Source: Streptomyces sp. NBC_01142
GTDB taxonomy: Bacteria; Actinomycetota; Actinomycetes; Streptomycetales; Streptomycetaceae
Reading direction: 5' to 3'
Assembly (NCBI RefSeq): GCF_026341125.1
Contig: NZ_JAPEOR010000002.1
Span: 1,178,001-1,242,000, forward strand
DNA length: 64,000 nucleotides
Made by a program: the position numbers and the translations under genes. A model generated the notes under the pieces. It searched no databases. It worked only from the letters and a program-made list of their open reading frames with translations, and was not told the DNA's origin. Below are positions 35,487 through 44,818 of this stretch, piece by piece; the first letter of the stretch is position 1; each line of letters opens with the position of its first letter.

Positions 35487-36881
35487 TCAGAGGACGGCCT
35501 GCTCACCTCGCTGCCACGGGCGGCACAGGCCCAGGAAGCAGCCCACCGAGGCCAGCGCGCACACCAGTTGGACCACGGCCATCGGGAACGCCGTCGCCTC
35601 GCCCGCGATCCCGACGAGCGGCGAGGCGACGGCGCCGATCAGGAACGAGGACGTACCGATCAGCGCGGACGCGGAGCCCGCGGCGTGCGGGGTGCGCGTC
35701 AGGGCCAGGGCGTTGGTGTTCGGCATCGCCAGGCCCATCGCCGACATCAGCACGAACAGGCCGGCCGCGATGGGAAGGAGCCCCACCTTCCCGAAGACCC
35801 CCGAGGTCATCAGGAGCAGCGCGGTGGCGGCCAGCGTGATGACGGCCAGGCCGAAACCGAGCGTCTTGTCCAGGCTGACCCGGCCCACCAGCAGCTTGCC
35901 GTTGATCTGGCCCACCGTGATCAGGCCGATGGAGTTGACGCCGAAGAGGAGGCTGAAGGTCTGCGGGGACGCGCCGTAGATCTCCTGCACCACGAACGGG
36001 GAGGCGGAGATGTAAGCGAAGAGTGCGGCGAAGGCGAGGCCGCCGGTGAGCATGTAGCCGGTGAAGACCCGGTCGGCGAGCAGTCCGCGCATGGTGCGCA
36101 GAGCCGCGCCGACGCCGCCGCTGTGCCGCTTCTCCCGCGGTAGGGTCTCGTGCAGCCACTTCGCCACGACGAGGGTGAGCGCGATACCGACCGCGGTGAG
36201 GACGAGGAAGATGCCGCGCCAGTCGGTGATGCGGAGGACCTGGCCGCCGATGAGCGGCGCGATGATCGGCGCTACGCCGGAGATCAGCATCAGAGTGGAG
36301 AAGAAGCGGGCCATCTCCACGCCGTCGTACAGGTCGCGCACCACGGCGCGCGCGATGACAATGCCGGCCGCGCCCGCCAGCCCCTGCAGCAGCCGGAAGC
36401 CGATCAGCAGCTCGACGGTGGTCGCCAGGGCGCAGATCGCGGTGGCGGCGATGTACACGCTCATGCCGATGAGCAGCGGGCGGCGGCGCCCCCACTTGTC
36501 GCTCATCGGGCCGACCACCAACTGGCCGAGCGCCATGCCGAACAGGCAGGCGGTGAGCGTGAGCTGAACGGTCGCGGCGGGCGAGCCGAACGACTCGGTG
36601 ACCGCGGGCAGGGCCGGAAGGTACATGTCCATGGAGAGCGGCGGCAGCGCGGTGAGCCCGCCGAGGACAAGGGTGACCAGGAGGCCGACGCGGCGGGCCA
36701 CCACGACGGGCGCGGGGGTGGCCGGGCCGGGTACGGGGGTGGCCGGGCCGGGTACGGGGGTGGCCGGGCCGGGTACGCAAGCGGCCGGGCCGGACCCGGC
36801 GGTGGCCCGTTCGGATACGGGAGTGGGTGCCGGGTCGGCGGGGGTTATGTGTCCTGGTGCGCTCTGGCCGCTCTCCGGCAT
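35487..36881 (-). CDS. MFS multidrug efflux transporter, Bcr/CflA family
   Basis: The 464-residue protein has 12 helices and clear Bcr/CflA signatures: LPPLSMDMYLPALPAVTESF in helix 1, then GPMSDKWGRRRPLLIG (motif A), GLAGAAGIVIARAVVRDLYD and PIIAPLIGGQVL. The N-terminal 55 residues are cytoplasmic and include a VPGPATP heptapeptide repeated three times, encoded by a 21-bp tandem repeat. AGGAG stands 7 bases before the ATG. It is divergent from a Gfo/Idh/MocA gene. Likely substrates are drugs such as bicyclomycin or chloramphenicol; the exact one is unknown. Confidence 0.9.
   Translation of the reverse strand: MPESGQSAPGHITPADPAPTPVSERATAGSGPAACVPGPATPVPGPATPVPGPATPAPVVVARRVGLLVTLVLGGLTALPPLSMDMYLPALPAVTESFGSPAATVQLTLTACLFGMALGQLVVGPMSDKWGRRRPLLIGMSVYIAATAICALATTVELLIGFRLLQGLAGAAGIVIARAVVRDLYDGVEMARFFSTLMLISGVAPIIAPLIGGQVLRITDWRGIFLVLTAVGIALTLVVAKWLHETLPREKRHSGGVGAALRTMRGLLADRVFTGYMLTGGLAFAALFAYISASPFVVQEIYGASPQTFSLLFGVNSIGLITVGQINGKLLVGRVSLDKTLGFGLAVITLAATALLLMTSGVFGKVGLLPIAAGLFVLMSAMGLAMPNTNALALTRTPHAAGSASALIGTSSFLIGAVASPLVGIAGEATAFPMAVVQLVCALASVGCFLGLCRPWQRGEQAVL
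36714..36776. repeat. 21-bp tandem repeat in the Bcr/CflA N-terminus
   Basis: Three exact or nearly exact copies of a 21-bp unit (36714-36734, 36735-36755, 36756-36776) encode the VPGPATP heptads. Being in frame, copy-number change would only change the length of the N-terminal tail. Confidence 0.9.
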
Positions 36882-36966
36882 CAACAGCTCCTGTTCCTCA
36901 GTATCCGCGTCTATGCTCTCAGCTCGTCCGAGTGGTCGAGACCTGGTGGCGAGGGGTGGGGCGGGA

Positions 36967-37992
36967 ATGGACAGGACCGTGCGGTGGGGCGTGCTCGCGA
37001 CCGGTGGCATAGCTGCGGCGTTCACCGCGGATCTGCAGCGGATGCCGGACGCCGAGGTGGTCGCCGTGGCGTCCCGTACCGAAGCGTCCGCCACGGCGTT
37101 CGCGGACCGGTTCGCGATCCCTCGAGCGTACGGGGACTGGGCCTCACTCGCCGCCGACGAGGACGTCGATGTGGTGTACGTCGCCACCCCGCACTCAGCG
37201 CACCGGGCCGCCGCCGGGCTCTGTCTGGAGGCCGGAAAGGCAGTGCTGTGCGAGAAGGCGTTCACCCTGAACGCCGCCGAGGCGGCGGAGCTCGTCGCCC
37301 TCGCCCGGGACCGCGGCCGCTTCCTGATGGAGGCCATGTGGATGTACTGCCACCCTCTCGTCCGCCGCATCGCCGGACTCGTACGGGACGGGGCGATAGG
37401 TGAGGTACGCACCGTCCAGGCCGACTTCGGTCTGGCCGGGCCCTTCGCGCCCGGCCACCGGCTGCGCGACCCGGCCCTGGGCGGCGGCGCGCTGCTGGAC
37501 CTCGGTGTCTACCCGGTCTCGTTCGCACAGCTGCTGCTGGGCGAGCCCGACCGCGTACAGGCCGACGCGCTGCTCTCCCCCGAAGGCGTGGATCTGAACA
37601 CCGGGATGCTGCTCGGCTGGTCGGACGCGGGGGCGCAGGCGCTGCTCTCCTGCTCGGTGACGGCCGGGACCCCGGTGACGGCGTCGGTGACGGGCACGGC
37701 CGGGCGGATCGAGATTCCGCACGGCTTCTTCTTCCCGGACCGTTTCGTACTGCACCGCGAGGGCGGGCAGGAGCCGGAGGAGTTCACCGCCGAGGGCCCG
37801 CGGGACAGCCTCCAGCACGAGGCGGCCGAGGTGATGCGCTGTCTGCGGGCGGGCGAGACGGAGTCGCCGCTGGTTCCGCTGGACGGCAGTCTCGCCGTGA
37901 TGCGGACGCTCGACGCGGTACGGGACCGCATCGGCGTCCGCTACCCGGGTGACGTCGTCGGGGCGGGAACGACACCCCTCAGGCCGGCTTGA
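36967..37992 (+). CDS. Gfo/Idh/MocA family NAD(P)-dependent oxidoreductase
   Basis: The 341-residue protein begins with a Rossmann fold (VRWGVLATGGIAAAFTADL), then VAVASRTEASATAFADRF, VYVATPHSAHRAAA and CEKAFTLNAAEA, where the Glu-Lys pair is the catalytic EKP-like motif with Ala in place of Pro. The segment GGGALLDLGVYPVSFAQLLLG carries the conserved Asp and Tyr in the active site. It is similar in type to trans-dihydrodiol/glucose-fructose-type dehydrogenases. Substrate unknown. Its 3' end overlaps the phosphatase gene by 14 bases tail to tail. Confidence 0.88.
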   Translation: MDRTVRWGVLATGGIAAAFTADLQRMPDAEVVAVASRTEASATAFADRFAIPRAYGDWASLAADEDVDVVYVATPHSAHRAAAGLCLEAGKAVLCEKAFTLNAAEAAELVALARDRGRFLMEAMWMYCHPLVRRIAGLVRDGAIGEVRTVQADFGLAGPFAPGHRLRDPALGGGALLDLGVYPVSFAQLLLGEPDRVQADALLSPEGVDLNTGMLLGWSDAGAQALLSCSVTAGTPVTASVTGTAGRIEIPHGFFFPDRFVLHREGGQEPEEFTAEGPRDSLQHEAAEVMRCLRAGETESPLVPLDGSLAVMRTLDAVRDRIGVRYPGDVVGAGTTPLRPA

Positions 37993-39619
37993 GTCCCTGG
38001 TTGCCGACCTCCGTCACGAACGACGCCGCGGTGGTGACGGCGCCGCCCGGTGTGGTGACGGCATCGACCGTCCTGAAGTCGGCGCGCGCCTGCTGCTCGC
38101 CGAGCGTGACGTTCACGTAGCCGCGGCGGCCGTTGTAGAACTTCAGATGCGGGTTGGCCTTGGTGTACGTCTCCCAGCTGGACGGCTTGTCCGCGCCGTC
38201 CTTGCCGCTGGAGATGGAGGTTGCCACGATCTCCGTGCCGACGACCTTCGCGCCGGGCGTCCTGTAGTCCCGCTTGACGTCGAAGGCGTACGCGACGTGG
38301 ACATCGCCGGTCAGCACCATCAGGTTCGCCACGCCGGCCGCCTCGGCCCCGGCGAGGACGCGCTCCCGGGAGGCCGGGTAGCCGTCCCAGGAGTCCATGC
38401 TCACCTTGGCCACCGGATTGAGGTCCAGCAGCCGCTGGGCGAAGGTGACCTGCTGCGGCACGACGTTCCACAGCGCCTGCGAGTTGCGCCAGCCGTCGAG
38501 CAGCCAGCGCTCCTGCGTGGCACCGGTCATGGTGCGTGACGGGTCCTCGGACTCGGGCCCGGGGATGTCCAGGCCGTCGCCGTACGCCTGGTCGGAGCGG
38601 TACTGGCGGGTGTCGAGGATGTCGAACTGCGCGAGCTGCCCGAAGTGCAGGCGGCGGTAGAGCTGCATATCTGCGTCGTTGGGCCGCTGGGGCCTGCGCA
38701 GCGGCTGGTTCTCCCAGTACGCGCGGTAGGCGGCTGCCCTGCGCAGCAGGAACTCCTCCGGCGGGACGTCGTTCTCGGGGATGTCGTCCGCGTAGTTGTT
38801 CTCGGTCTCGTGGTCGTCCCACGTGAGAACGAAGGGGTGCGCCGCGTGTGCGGCCTTGAGGTCGGGGTCGGACTTGTAGAGCCCGTACCGGAGCCGGTAG
38901 TCCTCGAGGGTGAGCGTCTCGCGGTTGTAGTGGGCGGGGAGGCGGCGGTCGGCGGGGTAGTTGCGCGCGCCGCCGACGGCGGTCACGGCGTACTCGTAGA
39001 GATAGTCGCCGAGGTGGAAGACGACATCGAGGTCCTCGTCGGCGAGGTGCTTGTACGCGGTGAAGTAGCCGTCGTGGTAGGCCTGGCAGGACACGGCGGC
39101 GAGCTTGAGCTCGCGGATACGGGCGGAGCGGGCGGGGGCGGTGCGGGTCCGTCCTGTCGGACTGATCCATCTCCCGGCGCGGAAGCGGAAGTAGTAGACG
39201 CGGTCGGCGTCGAGGCCGTCCGCCTCGACATGGACGCTGTGGTCGAACTCGGGGTGGGCGATGACGTTTCCGCGTCGCGCGACGCGGGCGAAGCGCGCGT
39301 CGTGGGCGATCTCCCACCGGACGGAGAACTTGGCGCGGGGCAGCCCGCTGTCGGGCTCGTACGGGCGGGGGGCGAGGCGCGTCCAGAGCACGACGGACCC
39401 GGACTGGGGGTCGCCCGAGGCGACACCGAGGGTGAAAGGGTTCTCGGCGATCTTCATGACGTCCAGCTCGGCGGCCTGCGCGGAGCCGGACAGGTCGACG
39501 GCGAAGGCGAGCGCGGCGGCGGCGCCGGTGGCAGTGAGGAACCTGCGTCGGCCGATGTGACGGGCGGCGGCTCGCAGCTCGGTGGCGTGGGTGGCACGGT
39601 GGTGCGGCACGAGCGTCAT
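37979..39619 (-). CDS. phoD: Alkaline phosphatase D family protein (Tat-exported)
   Basis: The 546-residue protein has a twin-arginine signal ([18 protein letters not shown], cleavage near AQA), a PhoD N-terminal domain ([20 protein letters not shown]) and a metallophosphatase domain with [26 protein letters not shown] and [11 protein letters not shown]. These carry the metal ligands of PhoD phosphatase/phosphodiesterases. It is secreted and scavenges phosphate from esters. GGGAGG precedes the ATG. No clear PHO box (GTTCACC repeats) is visible; instead a palindrome GCGAGTG-TTGT-CACTCGC at 39634-39651 lies 15 bases upstream. Confidence 0.93.
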   Translation of the reverse strand: MTLVPHHRATHATELRAAARHIGRRRFLTATGAAAALAFAVDLSGSAQAAELDVMKIAENPFTLGVASGDPQSGSVVLWTRLAPRPYEPDSGLPRAKFSVRWEIAHDARFARVARRGNVIAHPEFDHSVHVEADGLDADRVYYFRFRAGRWISPTGRTRTAPARSARIRELKLAAVSCQAYHDGYFTAYKHLADEDLDVVFHLGDYLYEYAVTAVGGARNYPADRRLPAHYNRETLTLEDYRLRYGLYKSDPDLKAAHAAHPFVLTWDDHETENNYADDIPENDVPPEEFLLRRAAAYRAYWENQPLRRPQRPNDADMQLYRRLHFGQLAQFDILDTRQYRSDQAYGDGLDIPGPESEDPSRTMTGATQERWLLDGWRNSQALWNVVPQQVTFAQRLLDLNPVAKVSMDSWDGYPASRERVLAGAEAAGVANLMVLTGDVHVAYAFDVKRDYRTPGAKVVGTEIVATSISSGKDGADKPSSWETYTKANPHLKFYNGRRGYVNVTLGEQQARADFRTVDAVTTPGGAVTTAASFVTEVGNQGLKPA

Positions 39620-39633
39620 GTGGCCCTCCCCTG

Positions 39634-39651
39634 GCGAGTGTTGTCACTCGC
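39634..39651. promoter_or_regulatory. Palindrome upstream of phoD
   Basis: GCGAGTG and CACTCGC form a perfect 7-bp inverted repeat around TTGT between the ribosome binding site of phoD and its promoter. It may be an operator or a 5'-UTR hairpin. Confidence 0.5.
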
Positions 39652-39752
39652 ATTGGAGCGGGGGCCGACGACTCTGCGTTGTCGAGTACACAACGTCCGT
39701 ATGTCGGTCGGATGAGTTCCGGATGCGCGGCGTCCGCGTACGCTGCGCGTCC

Positions 39753-40505
39753 ATGAACGCTGCACAGAAGATCGCTGTGGTGACGGGCGCCGGCTCGGGC
39801 ATCGGCCGGAGCGTCGCGCTCACGCTGGCCGGCGCGGGCTGGTCGGTGGCGCTGGCCGGGCGGCGCACGGAGACGCTGGAGGAGACGGCTTCCTCGGCGG
39901 GCGGCGACACGTTCCGCGTACGGACGGATGTGACCGATCCGGGCGAAGTCACCGCGCTCTTCGAAGCGGTGCGCGAGCGGTACGGCCGCGTGGACCTGCT
40001 CTTCAACAACGCGGGCACGTTCGGCCCCAGGGGCGTCCGCTTCGAGGACCTGACCCACGAGTCGTGGCGCTCGGTGGTGGACGTGAACCTCACGGGCGCG
40101 TTCCTGTGCGCACAGGCGGCGTTCCGGACGATGAAGGAGCAGTCCCCGCAGGGCGGCCGGATCATCAACAACGGCTCGGTCTCGGCCCATGTGCCGCGCC
40201 CGCATTCGGCGCCGTACACCGCGACGAAGCACGCGCTGACGGGCCTGACGAAGTCACTGTCGCTGGACGGGCGTGCGTACGGGATCGCGTGCGGCCAGAT
40301 CGACATCGGCAACGCGGCGACGGAGATGACCGAGCGGATGCAGTCGGGAATCCTCCAGGCGAACGGTGAACTGGCCGCGGAACCGGTGATGGACGCGGGG
40401 GATGTGGCGAGGACAGTGCTGCATATGGCGGAGCTGCCGCTGGAGGCGAACGTGCAGTTCGTGACGGTGATGGCGACGGCGATGCCGTACATCGGGCGGG
40501 GCTGA
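39753..40505 (+). CDS. Short-chain dehydrogenase/reductase
   Basis: The 250-residue protein is a classical SDR: cofactor motif [12 protein letters not shown] in [10 protein letters not shown], catalytic Ser in NNGSVSAH and YTATKHAL as the YxxxK pair. The Arg in LAGRRTE after the second strand favours NADP. Product and substrate are unknown. The ATG at 39753 has no ribosome binding site, and TACGCT ends 8 bases upstream, so a leaderless start is possible. It is divergent from phoD. Confidence 0.88.
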   Translation: MNAAQKIAVVTGAGSGIGRSVALTLAGAGWSVALAGRRTETLEETASSAGGDTFRVRTDVTDPGEVTALFEAVRERYGRVDLLFNNAGTFGPRGVRFEDLTHESWRSVVDVNLTGAFLCAQAAFRTMKEQSPQGGRIINNGSVSAHVPRPHSAPYTATKHALTGLTKSLSLDGRAYGIACGQIDIGNAATEMTERMQSGILQANGELAAEPVMDAGDVARTVLHMAELPLEANVQFVTVMATAMPYIGRG

Positions 40506-40549
40506 GGGGACTGAGGGGGCGTCTGCCCGAACTGCCGGAAAGCCCCCCC

Positions 40550-40735
40550 AAAAGGGCGACGTCGGCGTTCGAGGCACGCCGGGGCCGGGGCCGAGCCCCG
40601 AACAAGCCCTCGAGGGCGATTGAGGCGCGCGGCCCGGGGCCGAACCCCCAAAAGCCCCGCCGGCGATTGAGGCGCAGGGCCCAGGGCCGAACAAGCCCCG
40701 CCGGCAATTGAGGCGCAGGGTCCAGGGCGGAGCCC
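40550..40735. repeat. Streptomyces-type intergenic repeats, about four copies
   Basis: Units of about 40 bases with the core GCCCCGCCGGCGATTGAGGC are repeated with divergence; the two best copies are at 40653-40693 and 40694-40730, and older ones lie to the left. Such elements are common between genes in streptomycetes. They may act as transcription terminators or bound repeats, but a function is not shown here. Confidence 0.75.
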
Positions 40736-40881
40736 GGTTACGGGAAGGGGCGGGGTGGGGGAACGAGCCCGCCTCGGCGCCCGGCACCCGGCACCCGGGC
40801 ACCCCGGCATCCCCAACACCCGGGCCTCCGGGCCTCCGGGCCTCCGGGAATGATCACGGGGCCCGACGAGTTAGCGCCGGT

Positions 40882-41766
40882 ATGACAACGAAGCCCCAGT
40901 CCACCGAAGTGCTGCGATACACCGCCTTCTCCTCCGACCCGGCAGGCGGAAACCCCGCCGGCGTCGTCCTCGACGCCTCCGGACTGGACGACGCCAACAT
41001 GCTCGCCATCGCCGCCGACCTCGGGTACAGCGAGTCCGCGTTCCTCTCCGACCCGCCGGCGGAACTCGCGGACGGGCACGGCCGGGCGTTCACCATCCGG
41101 TACTTCAGCCCCAAAGCGGAGGTTCCCTTCTGCGGTCACGCCACGGTCGCGACGGCCATCGCGCTGGCGGAGCTCGGCGGCCCGGGCGACTTCGCCTTCG
41201 CCACCTCCGTGGGCACGGTGCCCGTGACGGTCGCGTCCGTGGACGGCGTGCTGCGCGCGACGCTCACCAGCATCGAGCCGCGCATCGAGGAGGCGTCCGC
41301 GGACGATGTGCGCGAGGCCCTCGCCGCCCTCGACTGGCCCGCCGAGGACCTCGATCCGGCGCTGCCGCCGCGCATCGCCTTCGCGGGTGCCCGCCATCTG
41401 GTCCTGGCGGCCGCGACCCGCTCCCGCCTCGCGGACCTCCAGTACGACTTCGCGCGCCTCGAAGCCCTGATGCACCGCCTCGACCTGACGACGGTCCAGC
41501 TGGCGTGGCGGGAGTCGGACTCGGTGTTCCATGTCCGGGCCCCCTTCCCGGTGGGCGGCGTGGTCGAGGACCCGGCGACGGGCGCGGCGGCGGCAGCGTT
41601 CGGCGCGTACGCGCGCGAACTCGGCGTCGTGGCGGCGGAGACGGAGCTCACCCTGCACCAGGGTGTGGACATGGGCCGTCCCGGAGTACTCACGGTGACG
41701 CTGCGCGAGGGCGATCCTCGGGTACGGGTGAGTGGCACCGGGGCCCGCATCCCCGACGCCGGCTGA
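40882..41766 (+). CDS. PhzF family isomerase-like protein
   Basis: The 294-residue protein has the full PhzF fold: GGNPAGVVLDA, GYSESAFLSD with the catalytic Glu, FSPKAEVPFCGHATVATA, and VEDPATGAAAAAFGAY plus LHQGVDMGRPG in the second lobe. Compared with the paralogue at 18285-19004 it has the usual family length. The reaction is probably isomerisation of a small metabolite. The ATG is at 40882; an AT-rich TTAGCG lies upstream without an evident ribosome binding site. Confidence 0.87.
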   Translation: MTTKPQSTEVLRYTAFSSDPAGGNPAGVVLDASGLDDANMLAIAADLGYSESAFLSDPPAELADGHGRAFTIRYFSPKAEVPFCGHATVATAIALAELGGPGDFAFATSVGTVPVTVASVDGVLRATLTSIEPRIEEASADDVREALAALDWPAEDLDPALPPRIAFAGARHLVLAAATRSRLADLQYDFARLEALMHRLDLTTVQLAWRESDSVFHVRAPFPVGGVVEDPATGAAAAAFGAYARELGVVAAETELTLHQGVDMGRPGVLTVTLREGDPRVRVSGTGARIPDAG

Positions 41767-42115
41767 CCTCGGCCGAGGCCGACCTCGCTGACCGGTACAG
41801 GCCGGTACAGGCAGGCGCGATCGGTGCGGTCAGCGCGGTCGGTGCGGTCGGTGCCGAGCCGGTCCAGCGAGGCGGTCCAGCGAGGCGGTCAGCGCCACGC
41901 CTACGCGGGCGCTGGCGTCGCTCCCGCCCGCCGTGTGCGTGTCCCGGTCGAAGCGGTTGCCCCACTCGTCGCCCCACGGGGTGGCGATGACCGCCTCGTC
42001 GCGTCCGCGGGCACCGGGGCAAGGACCTCGCCGGTGGTCAGGCCTGCCAGCTCTCGAACCGACCGGTCTTCCCGCCCCCGCCCCTCACATCCATCCGACA
42101 GCCCCGCGCACCGCC
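41767..42115. other. Intergenic region with short GGTCAGCG-type repeats
   Basis: This 349-base gap contains tandem short repeats (GGTCCAGCGAGGC twice, 41868-41893; CGGTGCGGTC-like units before it). On the minus strand about 41926-42004 can be read as EAVIATPWGDEWGNRFDRD and the adjacent part in another frame, which could be a decayed coding segment; this is weak. No gene is called. Confidence 0.4.
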
Positions 42116-43129
42116 TCACCCCTTGGCTTCCGCCACCTGCGCGAACCACTCCGCGGTCTCCTGCGCGCCGAGCACGCGCTCCATGACGAGGTTGCCCGGC
42201 ATGTTGGGGAAGTACCGCCCGGCCGGCCAGCCGCGTTGGTACGCCGGCGGGTCGAGCACCAGCAGCCGGGCGCCGCCGACCACAGGGATGTCGGAGGTGG
42301 TGCCCTCGTTCCAGATCCAGCTGCCGTCCGGCGCGACCAGGTTGAAGGACCCGGTGGTGGTGACCTGCCCCTCGGCGTCCCGGCAGACCGCGATGGCTTC
42401 CGCGGACGGGCTCTCGCCGGGTATGTGCAGTCCCCCGATGAGCGCGCCGGCGAGCAGCGTGTGCAGCTGGAAGTTGTCGCCGATGCCGGTCATACGCAGC
42501 AGATAGCCGGTACGGCTCTCCCGGTGCAGGACCACGAGCGGTTCGTCGTCCAGCACCTGCAGCGCGTACGCGAGCCCCTTGAAGGCGCCCCCCGCGGCCT
42601 CGTCACACCGCTTCACCAGAGTCAGCAACTCGGGCTTTCCGTCCAGCTGTTGACGTACCACCTTGCTGTTGAGCAGGGCGAGGGAGGCCATCTGCCACTG
42701 CTGGAGGGTCCACCAGCCGATGGCGGCCTCGAAGCCGGTCCGGTCGACGACCTCGTCGGTGAGCTCGCCCTGTTCGGGGTCGGGAAGATCTCCGCCTCCG
42801 GTCTGCGCCCAGCGCTCGCAGAACACCGCGGCGGACTCGAAGGCGTCGCGGACTGCGGCGAACACGCCCGGCGCGCAGGGCACCGGGTCGGCGCCGTGCT
42901 CGACACAGGCACCGACGATCACGGCGGCGACGGCCCTCGGACCGGGCGGCACGTCGCCCACCACGGCAGCAAGCTTCGGCGCGGCCTCGCCGAACTCCTC
43001 GGGCGCCGCCTGCCCGAAGGTCCGCTGCATCTGCGCGAACGCGCGCTCCGAGCGCTCACCGTCGCGGTCGTGGACCGAGGCCACGAACTCCGCTGCGGCA
43101 CCGGCGAATGTGTCTTGTCCGAATATCAT
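42116..43129 (-). CDS. Conserved hypothetical protein
   Basis: The 337-residue protein starts MIFGQDTFAGAAAEFVASVH. It is soluble, mostly helical in the first half, with WWTLQQWQMASLALL, and beta-rich in the second half, where IWNEGTTSDIPVVGGARL and YQRGWPAGRYFPNMPG are distinctive. I do not recognise a domain. Codon usage is typical for the chromosome. Next to it upstream lies a MazG-like pseudogene on the other strand. Confidence 0.75.
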   Translation of the reverse strand: MIFGQDTFAGAAAEFVASVHDRDGERSERAFAQMQRTFGQAAPEEFGEAAPKLAAVVGDVPPGPRAVAAVIVGACVEHGADPVPCAPGVFAAVRDAFESAAVFCERWAQTGGGDLPDPEQGELTDEVVDRTGFEAAIGWWTLQQWQMASLALLNSKVVRQQLDGKPELLTLVKRCDEAAGGAFKGLAYALQVLDDEPLVVLHRESRTGYLLRMTGIGDNFQLHTLLAGALIGGLHIPGESPSAEAIAVCRDAEGQVTTTGSFNLVAPDGSWIWNEGTTSDIPVVGGARLLVLDPPAYQRGWPAGRYFPNMPGNLVMERVLGAQETAEWFAQVAEAKG

Positions 43130-43160
43130 CAGCGCACCTTACACATGGCGCGCTGCCCCC

Positions 43161-43300
43161 ATGGATCACACCCCGGACCCCACCCGGGACACGGTCGGCC
43201 GACTGCACGCGCGGCTCGACGCGGAGAGCGACTGCCGCCCCAACAGGAGACGTTGTTGCGGATGTTGAAGCTTTCGGAGGAGGGCGGCGAGGTCGCCCGG
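43161..43300 (+). pseudogene. MazG-like protein relic (frameshifted and truncated)
   Basis: From the ATG at 43161 the frame reads MDHTPDPTRDTVGRLHARLD and then AESD, after which a one-base loss near 43230 moves the reading to another frame that continues [20 protein letters not shown] and VA. Together they match the N-terminus of small MazG-like nucleotide pyrophosphohydrolases of streptomycetes, including the [11 protein letters not shown] helix. The rest of the domain is absent. The family assignment is from memory. Confidence 0.6.
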
Positions 43301-43682
43301 ACGACCGGTTGCCGGGCCGACCGACGACGGGCCCCTCACTCGTCCGGCGTCCCGCACACGGGCGACACCACCGGCAGTACCGGCAATGGGCAGGCCGAGG
43401 GGGGGACGAAGGAGACGGGGAGCCGGCGCAGGCAGTGCAGGGCTGCCCAAGGCCCCGTACCGCTGCACGGCTGAGGGGCGCCGGGGACCAACGCACCCGC
43501 CCATGAGCCTCAGTGAACCCCCGTCAGTCAAGTCGGCGCCGCCGGGGATTCGCCGACGACCTCGCGCCGCCTACAGCAGCCCTCGCTTTTCACTCGCGTG
43601 CGCGAGCTGCCGACCAGGGATGTTCCACCGCCGCGGAGTTCAGACCCCAGGGAGCGGTATCGGACGCTCTATGGTGGACGGT
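43301..43682. other. Region between the MazG relic and hemC
   Basis: No intact gene is visible. The segment may be the decayed remainder of the MazG-like gene plus the promoter of hemC. Frames are open because of high GC but show no recognisable protein. Confidence 0.4.
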
Positions 43683-44618
43683 ATGTCCGCCCCCGAGCTG
43701 ATCCGCATCGTCTCCCGCTCCTCCCCCATGGCCCTGGCCCAGGTGGAGCGGGTACGCGCCGAGCTGACCGCGCTCCACCCCGGCATCCGTACGGAGGTCG
43801 TGCCCGTCACCACCTCCGGGGACCGGTGGATGGGCGATCTCGCGAAGCTGGGCGGGAAGGGCGCGTTCACCAAGGAAGTCGACGCCGCCCTGATCGCCGG
43901 AGAGGCCGATCTGGCGGTGCACTGCGTCAAGGACGTACCCGCGGACCGACCGCTTCCGGCCGGCACGACCTTCGCCGCCTTCCTCAAGCGCGACGACATC
44001 CGTGACGCGCTGGTGCACCCCGGCGGACTGACGCTGGACGGGCTGCCCGCCGGTACACGCATCGGGACGTCCTCGGTCCGCAGGATCGCGCAACTCGCCG
44101 CGTCGCACCCGCACCTGGAATGCGTACCGATGCGCGGGAACGCGAACCGGCGCCTGGAGAAGCTGGCGGCGGGCGAGGCGGACGCGCTGCTTCTGGCGGT
44201 GTCCGGTCTTGAGCGCATCGACCGCGCCGACGTGATCAGCGAGATCCTCCCGGTGGAGACGATGTGCCCGCCGATCGGCGCGGGGATCCTCGCCCTCCAG
44301 TGCCGCGAGGCCGACGCGTCCACCATCGACGTCGTCAGTGGCCTCGGCGACCCCGCCGCCTTCCGGGAGGCCACCGCCGAGCGGATGTTCCTCCACGTAC
44401 TGCAAGGACACTGCAACTCACCCATCGCCGGGTTCGCGGTGGCCGAACGCAGTGGTGATCTCTCGCTCCGTGCCCGCGTCTTCACCCCCGACGGCAAGAC
44501 GGTGCTGAACGCACACGAGTGGGCGGGCCCGCTCGATCCGGCAACTCTCGGCACGTCGGTGGCCGTCGCACTGCTGCGTCAGGGCGCCCGCGAACTGATC
44601 GACAGCATCGCGCACTGA
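43683..44618 (+). CDS. hemC: Hydroxymethylbilane synthase (orphan copy)
   Basis: The 311-residue enzyme condenses four porphobilinogen molecules to hydroxymethylbilane. It has the family segments [66 protein letters not shown] and QHLQ-like [16 protein letters not shown], with the Cys that carries the dipyrromethane cofactor. An alternative in-frame ATG lies four codons upstream. No other heme synthesis genes are adjacent, so it is probably the second, stand-alone hemC found in some streptomycetes. The ribosome binding site is weak. Confidence 0.92.
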   Translation: MSAPELIRIVSRSSPMALAQVERVRAELTALHPGIRTEVVPVTTSGDRWMGDLAKLGGKGAFTKEVDAALIAGEADLAVHCVKDVPADRPLPAGTTFAAFLKRDDIRDALVHPGGLTLDGLPAGTRIGTSSVRRIAQLAASHPHLECVPMRGNANRRLEKLAAGEADALLLAVSGLERIDRADVISEILPVETMCPPIGAGILALQCREADASTIDVVSGLGDPAAFREATAERMFLHVLQGHCNSPIAGFAVAERSGDLSLRARVFTPDGKTVLNAHEWAGPLDPATLGTSVAVALLRQGARELIDSIAH

Positions 44619-44818
44619 GCGTCAGGTTCGGCCGCTCTTCAGCGCCGACGACACGGACGGCGTTCGTCGACAGAATCAGGTAGCCGACAACGCGTGATCA
44701 TGGCGTGGTGCGCGGAGCCCTGTTCTGGCGAAGGAAACCTCTGAACTCAGGTCGCCAGACCGGCCCCGCCCCGGAAAACGGGTGGAGCGGCGGGCCGGGG
44801 CCGTGCACGATCCTCAGC

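Noticed and set aside
39620..39752. PHO box in front of phoD
   Set aside because: The GTTCACC-type direct repeats are not seen; only an unrelated palindrome is present.
18285..41766. Two PhzF-family genes as evidence of phenazine biosynthesis
   Set aside because: No phzA-E/G or shikimate-branch genes are near either; PhzF-like proteins are common stand-alone isomerases.
44698..44760. Similarity of the region before the 44819 gene to 50890-50990 (GGCGTnGTGCGCGG and ACCTCTGA)
   Set aside because: Only short interrupted matches are shared; they do not extend and do not fit the 27-bp island boundary.
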